The notes below the pieces were generated by a model that was not told the DNA's origin, ran no database searches, and worked only from the letters and a program-made list of their open reading frames with translations. A stretch of 64,000 nucleotides of DNA from Tetrastigma voinierianum (lineage: Eukaryota > Streptophyta > Magnoliopsida > Vitales > Vitaceae), in the NCBI GenBank assembly GCA_016808115.1, contig JAEQBH010004688.1, forward strand, positions 124,001-188,000, written 5' to 3'. Within the stretch, counting starts at the first letter, position 1; every line of letters starts with the position of its first letter. The translations under genes were made by a program, and so were the position numbers. Below are positions 33,749 to 44,515 of the stretch, piece by piece.

Positions 33749-36700
33749 TGTGACACCCAAAACCCGGGGGTCCGTTGACCAATTGTCAACCCATGAAAAA
33801 CTCATGGATATCGGGTGACCCGATACCACCACATTATGTCATTCACGAGATCCCTGAAATTGAACTAATGGCCCTCGGGTCCATTTATCTATTTCATTCA
33901 AAACATGCAAGATTATAATTAAAAACAGCTCATAAGGGTTTAGTTACAACTCTCCTGCTTGACTAAAATACATGGCAAAACTAGTTTGCTCATAAGGTTT
34001 ACAAATATTTTTACAAGCCACGTCGACTTTTCTTCACAATTAGGCCTCACATGATCGTCACGGTGCTTCCCTACACCTGAAATATTTTCCCATATAGGGT
34101 GAACCATGCCCAATAGAGAAAATTCCTACAGAGGCTACTCCCCACCTAAGTGTACATGCAATGTTCACACATTTACAACACTCATTCCATACAGAATACA
34201 CACTTATATCATGGAATACCATATACCATGAAATGAGATGTGACTCAATCATGTACCATGCTCAGAGTCATTATCGACTCCACTACTCAATGTGATGCCA
34301 ATGAGTAATAAACCTCGCGTCAATCACCGACTCCTACACCACTATGTCCATGCGTGATAAATCCATCATCGATGAATCGCCTCCAATGATCATTTTGAAA
34401 GAAAAAGTTATTTGTTCTTTAAACCAAAACTTTTGGATGTCATATTCGAATGACCATTTCTCTTACAAAACCATGTGTCTTTTGTGGGCAATAAATTTTC
34501 GGGGTCTCACCGCAAGCTTCGCACGCCTTCCTACACTTTTCACGGCCTTTCACCATTGGAAATGTATTAACCACTTATACCGGATAGAGTTGGGAATATG
34601 GGTCGAGCCCAATGGGCTATCTCGAATTGGCCTAATATTTTGTGAGGTCGTACCATAAAATTAGCAACCCGAATAGAATCCGGCCTATCGGCCAGATTCT
34701 CGAATCGACCAAGAATCCTATCCGTTAGGTCGCCGCACTAATTGACCTCGAATTTTTACTTTATTTTTATTATTACCTTAAAAATGACTTATTGAGAAGT
34801 TTTTTCTAAACCTTATCGTGACCGTATTGATGAAGATGAAGATTAAGGGAGTGGATTTCATTTGAAACTTTGATTTGTAGTTTTTAAGATATCATTTATT
34901 TGTCACTTTATTTTTTTTAGTACTTTGAATATGAACGTGTTTGTTAGTCTTGTTTATTAAACTTTGACATGTTTATTTTGATGTTTCATTTTTTATCATG
35001 ACATTTTGAACTTGATTGTGGTTGGTACTTCATTAATTCTAATTATTATGTGGTTGTAGTTAGTTGCTTAATAGTTACTAGTTAGTTTGGTTATAAATTT
35101 ATAATGATGTTTAACATTATTTACTTATTTACGTTTACTTAAGAATTTAAATATTATCATATTGTCTAGGTTCCATCATTTATGCGTTAACTATTATTAA
35201 ATACCGTGTGTTGTTTTTTTTATTTGAAGAATGGAAAAATTAGATAAATTACAAGTTTTAACATTTTTTTTAAATTTTGGCCCGTTTTGACCTGCTTTAG
35301 CCCGTAGCCAGCATCGAGCCAGGTTGGGCTAGTCAAAAGATGAGTTGAATAAATGTGGGTCAAACTGGCATGACCCGTTTTGGTCCGCGGCCCAAATAGG
35401 CTAGGCCCGAGTGGGCTGGGGCAGCCCGTTTTCCAACTATAATACCGGGTCTTTCACCCGATGGGGTATCTATCCCTGCTTGATATTACCCGACACATAT
35501 TTTAATTTATATGTATGCAACCGTGCGACTCTATTGGACGTCGTCCAATGGTACCGAGTCCACCAATCAATCACCAAACACAGTGTTGATTCATACCATA
35601 CACTCACACCCACGTTTTGCAATGTCCCCGTGCATAAAGCAATGCGATGCGCCATTGAATGTCTTTGTCATGCCACATATGTAATGAATTCCATAAGGAC
35701 AACTAAAACCACACAATTCATCATGTATCATGGTCAATTATATTAATTGCATATAATTTCTAGTTAAACTCATATAATGTCGATATATTTATGCACACAT
35801 ACATCAACACGTTATCACACAACTACCACCAAGCATGTTATTCAAAATCAAGCAACAACAACCTTGATCATCAAGGCCAAGTGTGACATATATTATGTCC
35901 ACAAAACAGTCCGCAAAATGGCCCCGAGACAAACCATAAAAGGGCAGCCATCCATAGACTTCACTCATGCCCTAAACAGGACCTAAAAATAGTCCCAAAT
36001 TCAGTCCCATAGCAGCACTGAATTCAGTCCTAATCAGTCTTGAAATTCGTCCCAAACCAGTCCTGAAATCAGTACGAAATCAACCCTTAAATCAATCCCA
36101 AAATCTGGACACAAACAAATAAACAACTTAAGCTGTGGTAGTCTCGGGAAATGGACCATAACTTGAGTTGTAGAGGTCAAATTTAAGTGATTCAAAAGCC
36201 TGACATTAAGTTCATAGATGTAGCTACAATTTCTATGAAGAACATAGGTCCAAAATCCCTCTGTTTCCTAACCGAAAACCAGTCCCAAAATCTGGACACA
36301 AACAAATAAACAACCTAAGCTGTGGTAGTCCCGGGAAATAGACCATAACTTAAGCTGTAGAGGTCCAATTTAGGTGATTAAAAAGCCCAACATTAAGTTC
36401 ACAGATGCAGCTATAATTTCTATAAAAGAATATACAAGTAAAAATCCTATCTGCTTCCCAATCAAAACTGGACAAAGGTAGAAATAAGGCAACCTAATAA
36501 AAATCAGCCAAACAAGCCTAAGGTGGAAATAAAGCAAAGGAGTGAAGAATCTCACCTCTTGGATCAGAGCTCCCTGCTAAGTAGACGACCTTTAACACTC
36601 AAATTTCAACGATCTCGGGATTACCTGAACGCCGATGAAGACAAAGCTCGAACTCTCCTCTCCCTCCTTCCTCTTCTCCTTCTTTCTCTCTTTCTCTCTC

Positions 36701-36960
36701 TTTCTTTTTCCCTTTCTTTATCTCTTTCCTTTCTCTCTTTCTTTTCTCTGTTTCTTTTCTCTCCACTCAACCTGATATTTCCTCCACCGAATTACCTCCC
36801 CTATTCTCACTTCCTCTCTTTGTATAGACTTGACATAAGGTACTTATCATGCCATGTGTCACTCACATGGCATGTGTCCTATGCCATGTGTCACCACTCA
36901 CTCTTGGACACCACCTCATCCTCTTTTATGTGCCAGCTCTTCTAACTACGATTAATCGTC
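33749..36960 (-). repeat. Chromovirus-type LTR, minus copy, split by a hAT element
   Basis: Plus-strand start TGTGACACCCAAAACCCGGGGG is the complement of the LTR1 terminus. Also present are the GGGCAT block complement (34105-34150), a T/C-rich tract (36655-36780), and a duplicated stretch AACAACYTAAGCTGTGGTAGTC (36122 and 36309) with about 187 bp between copies. A hAT element occupies 34585-35441. The right end, which should reach TTTTACA, is not seen: the copia LTR starts first, at about 36965. Confidence 0.65.
34585..35441. mobile_element. Non-autonomous hAT-type element with 8-bp target duplication
   Basis: 857 bp bounded by TAGAGTTGG on the left and the complement of TATAGTTGG on the right; beyond these the ends continue as G-rich imperfect inverted repeats (GGGTCGAGCCC..., GGGCTGCCCCAGCCC...). 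It is flanked by ATACCGGA (34577-34584) and ATACCGGG (35442-35449), 7 of 8 bases alike. Eight-base duplications and GGGCTNGGC-rich subterminal repeats fit hAT. The AT-rich interior has no transposase. It lies within, and so is younger than, the minus LTR. Confidence 0.7.
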
Positions 36961-36964
36961 TCTT

Positions 36965-38652
36965 TATGCCAGTGTCACCTACGCTTACGTGGTCGTTAGA
37001 GAAGGGCTTTAAAGGCAATCACCATTAGCACTTATTGTACGCACAACATATTATTTAATATGAAAGGCTTCTTCGTTAATTCGGTATTCATACTTTGAAT
37101 TGATATAGTTCTTTAATCGAATTAATGAAGTCCATGATACATAACATAGCATGAAGGAAATCAACATGGGATCATGATAATAAGATTCCATCATGTACTA
37201 TGTTAATGCGCCTAAATATCCCTATTCATAGGACTGCCAAGATCGACATTGCTGGATCCGCATAAGACTAGCACATGTCATACTCCTTGATTGGATTAAG
37301 CAAAGAGGATCTTATAAACCGTGATCACGAGTCGATCAAAGTCACGCAGGATGCTTGCTAAGAGAAGCTAAGTATTATCGGAGACCCATAATGAGACAAT
37401 CATATATGGATCATCATTTAAATGTAGATGATTTTCTCATCATAGCAACGGTGCAAGTATCCTTAGATCTGAGGTGCCTGGGCGATTTGACGTTGATCCC
37501 AGACTTCACCTCAATCCATGTTGCCTCTTAGAGGGTCGCTCATTGGATGAGGATTGGGTATAGTTTGAGGTGTTGGAAGGTAATTGAGTAGCCAAAAAAG
37601 GATTCACCATTCCTAATAGAGGGAGGGTATACCTAAGGCCTCTTGTCTAATCAATCGCCTGGGAATCTCCCATTGTATGAGAATGCCTCTTTCGAGAGTG
37701 TCTTTCAAGTGGTAATGTCAGAAAGGGATGAATCTCAGGGACAAGATCAAATATCACTTGGTTAGGTGTGGTATATACAGCCAAATTAGTGGAGCTACAC
37801 ATTGTCCATGCTTTGAACCAAGTAGGGTATAGATCGCGAAAGGACACCGTGACCAGATTTGTTTACGGGAGTTGTATTAGCCGCATCATCACCTCCTGGC
37901 CAATCGGGGGTCATGATGTTGCTAGATACCAACTCTTGACTTGCTTAATCTCAATAGTTGAATCATGGGCCAACATAACCGGGAAACCTAATGGGTCACA
38001 CACTTAAAAGAGTATGGGGCTGATATGAAATGGATTTGGATGTGATCCAAATATGAGGGAGTTAATTCTCATGAATGAATTGTCACGGGATTAGTGGAAT
38101 CCTAGGTTCGAAAGCCCTCACTTAGAGAGATAATAGGCTTAGGCTTGTACCTCGTCTTAGGGCCGTGTGGGAACTCGCCATAATGCATGGGGATGCGTGT
38201 AACCTATCACTTAGCGGCATTTGTCATTTCATGGTAAGGTTTTACTTATAAAAGCAATGTTATGGAAACCCTAAAGGATGATGACTTTGAGACTCGAGAG
38301 AAACATGAGAGAAGTATTTTGTTCTCTCATCTCCAAGAAGGTGTTTTATAGTTTGAGAGACGCGAGTTTTTGGCTTCCTTCGATAGTGGACTTGGGCTAA
38401 CACCGGACCCTTTCGTGAGCCCATTCCTTCGAGGTTGCCTGGCCACTCTTCGTGTGGATACCGTTAGAGGTGAACCTAGGACTTGGTTCGCTTCGGTCTA
38501 AAGCTGCCCCAACCACTAGCCCGACACAAGGTAATCCTAAACCCTTCTCTTTGTCAGAACCTGATTGATGCTACGCGGGGTCCTTGACGGGTTTTATCAG
38601 ATTTTTTTGCTTTCCGTCGTTATTGAAAGTGTTACACCCACGAAACCCTTCA
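36965..38652 (+). repeat. Ty1/copia 5' LTR
   Basis: The 3' end is fixed at CA 38652, two bases before the primer-binding site. It includes the GAGAGACGCGAG stretch near 38356, typical of the transcribed part of copia LTRs. The 5' end is not certain: it falls after the minus LTR at about 36960 and no later than the TGTTAATGCGCC at 37201. Confidence 0.55.
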
Positions 38653-38653
38653 G

Positions 38654-38669
38654 TGGTATTAGAGCAACC
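38654..38669 (+). other. Primer-binding site for initiator tRNA-Met
   Basis: TGGTATTAGAGCAACC differs from the usual plant TGGTATCAGAGC by one base and follows the LTR by one base. It primes minus-strand DNA synthesis. Confidence 0.85.
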
Positions 38670-40797
38670 TTGTGTGCATCAAAATCAGTTCATCGTTGAG
38701 AGTTTTCGGTTTTTGGTACCTATGTTTTCAAAAGTTTCAAAAATGAGATTTTTGGTATGAAAAGGTTTAGATCCAGTGTTGTTCTTTATGTATATGGTCA
38801 TGAGATGAACTAAGATGGTTAAAATGAAGAAGGAACAACTTGGAAGTGAGTAAAAGTCCCAAAGATTGGATTTTTACAACTTTCCCGTCACTGGAAAACC
38901 CAACAACGTCGCGACGTTTGTGCCCAACGTCGTGACGTTGCTCATAAATTTCAAAGAACGTCAGCGAATTAAACGCCAAGATACTCGATGTTGCGAGCGT
39001 GACTGATGTGACATGATGTGACATGACATGATGTGACGTGAAGTGACTTGACATGACATTTGAGTTAAACACTCCGACCGCCGCGCGACGCCACGACGCG
39101 GACGCATGTTCGACGCTGTGACGCGACGATGTTCCGACGTCAGCGACGCGTGATTCCATGTTCGGACAAGCAGACGTGACGACGCCCGACACGCTGATGT
39201 GAAGGCGGCAGTTGGGGTTTGAACACGTTTGAACACGCCCAATTTTATGTGTTTGAAATAGAAATGTGCGAGTTAAACCGAATCCATTCGGCCTTTAAAA
39301 TTTCTAGAATCATGAATTTAGAAAACCATGTTTAAATCGATAAGAGAGAATTTCGACAAAAACGTCCTTTTGGAAAATTACTTGCCTCAAAAGTTGAATT
39401 CCGGGATAATGGATCAAGGAGTTGAACCAATTGAGAACAAGAGCTTTATGATTCAAGAAGTTGACCAGGGGTTCATGATTCAAGATGTCAATCATATTTG
39501 TTCAAGGCCGAATGAATCGATGTGTATAATTTTAGTATTGCAGTTAATTGAGGTTATTGTTCAAATGTTGAACAAAACCAAATGAATCAATTTTATTTCA
39601 ATTGTTGAAAAACCTTTAATGTGCTTTTGAAATCATAGGGTACCGTTACCTTCAACTTTCAATGGATTGCATTAGAGAATGTATGTTTAAGGGTGTATGT
39701 TGTTACGCCGATGATTATGACTGGCCCAATGGTGATCGAAAGCATAATGCATTTGATTGTTATTTCTCGATAAATAGGGCATGCGTGTCCCCGCTCTCTA
39801 ATTTCTATGTACTCTCTTCTCATCTAAATCCCCTCAAATGTAACTCGAGGTTATTCTATTAAATGTATGTAATTAGATTACATAGATTAGGATAAGTCAA
39901 AGAAGATGCAAAAGGAGAAAATGTGGAGAAGGAACCAAGAAAGACCTCAAGATTGTAAATTTGATTATTTTAAAGGTTGTATTAATCATGCATATCCCTA
40001 GAGCCACTTGCAGAAGTCAATTCCATTATGGCCTTGAATTGATCTTAGGGATGTCCATAATTATGCCATATAGTTAGAGTAACTATCCTTATAATTTCAT
40101 GAGATGAATGGATAATGCATAATGAAAATGATGAGACTTAACTAAAGAAAACCCTCCATTATTAATATTATACAACGCTTCTTCCGCTAATATGGTGTGA
40201 ACAAGGAGTTCTTTTAGAGATTTGTCGGGTTGGCTAACTCCCAAGCTTTCCACAAGATGGTGTTCTCTATCCATTGAAATGAGTTTTCTTGATTGGTGGG
40301 CTGGCCTTAACTAGACTCATTATCTTGTTAGGAAAACCCAAGGTTCATGTTGGATAGAGACACAACTGGGTCAATATACATAAGATGTACGCGTATCATG
40401 AGTTGATTACCCAATGATAGTGCACAAATCAACAGTTGATAGCACTGGATTCGATAGTTGCATTGCTTTGAAAATTGGAATAATTATTGATCCAAGATGG
40501 CTTGTTAGGCTAACCCCAAGGTCACTCGAAGTGATATTGGATTCCTAATTAAGTATTTAATGCACTGTAGCGATCAAGGATACCTACCTTTTATCCGATA
40601 GCTGTCGGGCAAACCCAAGGTGATTCTCTGATACTGATATCGACTCACTCAGGAGAACCTCCATATAGGTTCTCCCTGATCAATAGTAGGCTAGAGCATA
40701 ACAAATAGTGGAGCCATAATGTAATTATCAAGCTGTAATAATTATGCATTTAAGTACAATCTATATAATCTTTTACATCAGGTTATAGAGTCAAACC
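38670..40797 (+). other. Long copia leader with CpG palindromes
   Basis: About 2.1 kb without a supported ORF, long for a copia leader, so part may be inserted material. A CpG-rich block at 38900-39200 contains AACGTCGCGACGTT (38905-38918) and AACGTCGTGACGTT (38926-38939), then a degenerate TGACATGATG run (about 39000-39060). From 39240 to 40790 it is unremarkable AT-rich sequence. Confidence 0.5.
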
Positions 40798-41559
40798 ATG
40801 TCAACGAATGTGAGCGTCGCAATGATGATGACAAAATATTGGCCAGGGACTAACTTCTTGGGTGAAGGAATTGAGAATAGTTCTCAAAGAAGAAAAAATA
40901 GCCTATGTCATCAGACGATCCACGAATCCACTAGCTGTTTTGAAAGTGTTCGGAATGCATATAATGACGGTTGATAGTGCGAGTGAAGGATTGATTATCC
41001 ACACCTCCATGTCACCTGAGTTTAAGAAGCGGTATAAGACCGAGGATGCATATTCCATAGTATGCCATCTAAGGGAACATTATAATAAGCAGGCGACTAT
41101 TGAAGGGTTTAAAGTCGCAAGACTTCTTTTTGGTTCCAAGATGGAGGTGGGGACGTCTCCCGGTCTGATATCTGGCTGGATGTCTGTCGCATTGAGAGGT
41201 TGGATCAATTTGGGTCATTAGATGGTTGTTATTCATGATCTTAGGGTGGGTATAGACTTGATTACAGCGGGTTGCAGATAGTTTTGCACAGTGATTTGTG
41301 CTCGTATGAGATGGTCCATAAAATACATACCATACGGATTGATCAACGTGCTTGAAATGGTTGAGAAATAGGCTAGAAGAAAAACGAAAGAGGGAAGCGC
41401 CACGAAAGACTTCCTTAAAGGGTGTTGCCTCCATTGTGGTCAGAGATGGCCATTGAAAGAGGCGCAAGACTCTTGGGGTCGAAGAACAAGTTGGCATGTG
41501 ATGCATCGTCATCTTCAGGTATTTATGTCATTACGGTTAATATTGTTTCTCCTAACAAC
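40798..41559 (+). pseudogene. Copia Gag, truncated by insertion
   Basis: Start chosen at ATG 40798 (MSTNV), giving MTKYWPGTNFLG; after a one-base shift it continues as KELRIVLKEEKIAYVI, then VCHLREHYNKQATIEGFKVARLLFGSKM, the copia Gag (UBN2-type) core. A degenerate CCHC region (CCLHCGQ) follows near 41425. The frame ends SGIYVITVNIVSPNN at 41558, where the composite is inserted at TSD ACAAC (41555-41559), just before the protease. Confidence 0.75.
41555..41559. repeat. Target-site duplication ACAAC, left copy
   Basis: Flanks the composite; right copy at 56085-56089. The same five bases also flank the nested solo LTR (44897-44901 and 46152-46156). Confidence 0.85.
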
Positions 41560-42849
41560 TGATTAGTACCCAAAATTTCACTACATAGCGAAATTCGAGA
41601 GTTAGCGTCGGAAGTGGCATTTATCTTACTTTTGTTTTGTTTTATACTTGTTGTTTAGTTTATCAATGCTGCTTGTCTTGTATAAATTTGTTTTGTATGT
41701 AAATATGTCGCCAATAAGTAGCGGTGGTTTATTTTAATTTAGCTATGTATAGTGTTCGGCTATGATAAGCTTATCTTAGCCCTTTAGTTATATTAAAAGC
41801 TTTATAGCAGTATTTACATTATCTATTTTTGCACCCACATTTTTTTTTATTTTTTTTATTTTTTATTATTTTTATTTTACTTAACTTTTGTATATGCATA
41901 ATGTTTAGCCTTGCAGTGTGTTGAACTTAAGCCTTTCCTAATGGTGTCGATGTAAGAAGGGCCACATGCGGGTTAGAGTGATGACTAGTTACCTTCTCAT
42001 TGTTTTTAACTTTGTCTCTTCTGCCTTTAGCCACACAGGCACGTTAGGTCTGATGATAGGCTAAGAATCGGCACCAAACCCCTCTTACGATGCAGACCCT
42101 TGTGTAGTTTTTACTCCCTTGATAGGTTGTGGACCCCCGTGAATAGAAGGCCCGATGTGTCTTCAAAAATAAAAGAAGAGAGAAAAAGAAAAATTAAACG
42201 AAGAAATAATTGGATTAAGCATTGCTTTGCATGAGCACGAGCACGATCAGGGTATATAGCGCCTTTAAAGCAGGTGCCCACTGAAACATATATTTAAAAG
42301 TGTTGGAGCTTAGTGTCGCTACGGTGGATGGGGTGGAGTTTATGAAGTTGTAGGTCTTTGGAAGCTAAATCGTGAGATGGGTGATAGAGTTGAGGTGAAA
42401 GAGTCATGACAATCACTGGTTGGAGTGATCCCGGTTCATCCCAGTTCTGGGCTTTGTGGGTGATCGAGCGCTTGACATTGCACCTAGCGAGGTGTGTAAT
42501 GAGGGCGGAGTCTAATCACCCAGGTTATTAACACGAGGTGTAGGCGGCGAGTGTGTTTAACTCGGTTGAAGGGGGAGTGTCTGATTTGTAGTTTATAGTC
42601 GGGCTGATCAAATAACCAGGGTTTTGCTAGAAGAGCACAGTTCATGCCTAAGAGGAGCTTGTTGGTCCCAGTCGAAAGCGTGGTAAAGTTTCATTCTTTA
42701 GAGATGGTGTAGCTTAGGTTTATTGATTCTCAACCATGAGGTACTATACATTACTTTTACAAACATTTTGACCTCATGTTTTTTGTTTCTCTGTAACATT
42801 TGATTATTTTAAAGCTTACTCTGGGACTAATGATGTGTGGGTTAAGGTC
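41560..42849 (+). other. LTR stub and orphan 3' noncoding module
   Basis: TGATTAGTACCCAAAA (41560-41575) is joined to mid-LTR palindrome sequence TTTCACTACATAGCGAAATT, then at about 41603 to GTTAGCGTCGG, the start of the module region also found at 53285. The module proper with its A/G-rich run (42170-42210) is at 42225-42560. It is the tail of a second copy, left by deletion or unequal recombination. Confidence 0.65.
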
Positions 42850-44192
42850 ATGTTAGTTAAGTACTTAAAAGTCTTTATTTTGGATATATTTAAGATAGAT
42901 TTCTAAGTACTTTGTGCACTAATCATAGTGAATGGAATTGACATGGTCCCTTCAGTGCAGTTGTATTTAGGGTTGTTTGTGGTAGTTTGGGTTTCATAGC
43001 TTATCTAACCATATCCAAGCTAGCCATCAACCAAAGTTGAGCTGATTTACACAGAGTTAAACCAGTTTACATTCGATTGCATCAAGCGGGAGTGAAGAAA
43101 TTGAAGATGAAACAAAGTAGATCATTTGGAATATCAGATACAACAAGGGAAAACCAAGAAATTTAAACTGCTGTTGATTGATCACATAATAATTCACTAC
43201 AGCAAAATTTTTATAATAATAAGCGAAATTTTGCAATGTGCTCAAAATTACAATATGATTAATTTATTTCACATAGAAATTTTCATGTGTTTTATTTAAC
43301 GACCACAGTTTTGGTTTCCATCTCTACCCTCTTTGTAATGATACTATTTAGGATAAATTGTTGTTTTCATATACACAATAAAGACTATATAAGCCATCTT
43401 GTGAACAATTTCTAACCTAACTGTTCATAATATTTTTCCAGCCCTACGGGCCTGTTTTGCTCTCATTTTCTCTTCTCTCTCCTCACTCCTTTCTAGTAAT
43501 ATTTTACTCTTTGAGGATGACAACTCAAAGGATGCTTGGCTAAACCTCTAAACCTTGAAGAGGAGGTTTAGTTGGTTGATGGAGTTTGGTGATCTTACAT
43601 TTTTCATTGAAGCCGGGTTACTAGGTATGTTTCAAACTTTTTCAAAAACTAGTTAAGAAAATATTGATGTATTTCTTGAGTCAATACTTATGACTTTAGG
43701 GTTTGGTATTCTTAATGTGATACTTGACATCCGTGGTTGTCTTATAGGCCATCGGGAGTACAGGATAAATCATAGAATTTCAAGCTGAGACGATTAATGC
43801 TCGATAAATGCTACTGGTTTAAGAAAATACTAAGGTTGGTTTAAAGTTAACTTAAGATCCAGTTTGGAAATGACTCTGGTCATTTACCTAATCTGCCAGA
43901 GTTTTAACACCGCCTTAATATACGAACTAGTGATGTAGAAACTTCAAGGTCTTCTTTTTACATTTGTTTGAATCTGTCGAGTTAACATAGTGATATACTT
44001 ACTTTTATACAAATCAAAAATCAGACAAAGCCTCCCCCATTTTGAATCGCTATACAAATCATTTGTAAGACGAAAACCCGTCTACAGTGTTAAGATCCTG
44101 ACATTTATGCTACGGTAGTTCTACTATAGCAGTGGAGGGCATTTAGGTATAAATTTTGTTTGATTCATAGCACCCTCTTTGTGTACGAATCA
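42850..44192 (+). repeat. 5' LTR of the Athila-like composite
   Basis: Starts TGTTAGTTAAGTACTT (degenerate against TGATTA) and ends TTTGTGTACGAATCA at 44192, just before the primer-binding site. 1343 bp. The palindrome region is at 43190-43240, the box CTATATAAGCC at about 43387, and GAGGATGACAACTCAAAGG near 43513. Aligns with the 3' LTR at 54539 over its first 1.2 kb. Confidence 0.75.
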
Positions 44193-44194
44193 AA

Positions 44195-44212
44195 TGGCGC
44201 CATTCTTAGAGT
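44195..44212 (+). other. Primer-binding site (tRNA-Asp type)
   Basis: TGGCGCCATTCTTAGAGT two bases after the LTR end. TGGCGCC matches the tRNA-Asp-type site typical of Athila elements; the remainder is diverged. Confidence 0.75.
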
Positions 44213-44515
44213 TGGTGCCAAACTATAGATGATGAGTTGATGAGTACTTGTAATCCTCATTACAAGTATTGGTGACCTTTTAACCATTTTTGAATTTCAT
44301 TGTTAAGAATTTCAAGTTTTTCTCATGGTCAACTGTGAGTTTGTTTTACATTATGAATACTGATCCATTCTTTCTTAACTAACATTGATCTTTTGCCAAG
44401 CCACATTTGTTGTTCTTTGCTTTGTCTCTTTTGTTTCCACAGGTGTTTATGCACCATTGGGATAGAATATTTTAGGTAGATTCTGAGAGTTAGTACACCC
44501 GATTGAACAAGGTAC
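44213..44515 (+). other. Leader between primer-binding site and gag
   Basis: AT-rich, with no ORF that has family support. Gag frame similarity begins at about 44516. Confidence 0.45.

Noticed and set aside
36523..36945. 140-codon plus ORF with long LSLSLSL run
   Set aside because: It is a T/C-rich tract in an LTR, antisense to the GA-rich tract of the family.
38767..39192. 141-codon minus ORF rich in HVMSHHVTS repeats
   Set aside because: It is the translation of the TGACATGATG run and the CpG block in the copia leader.
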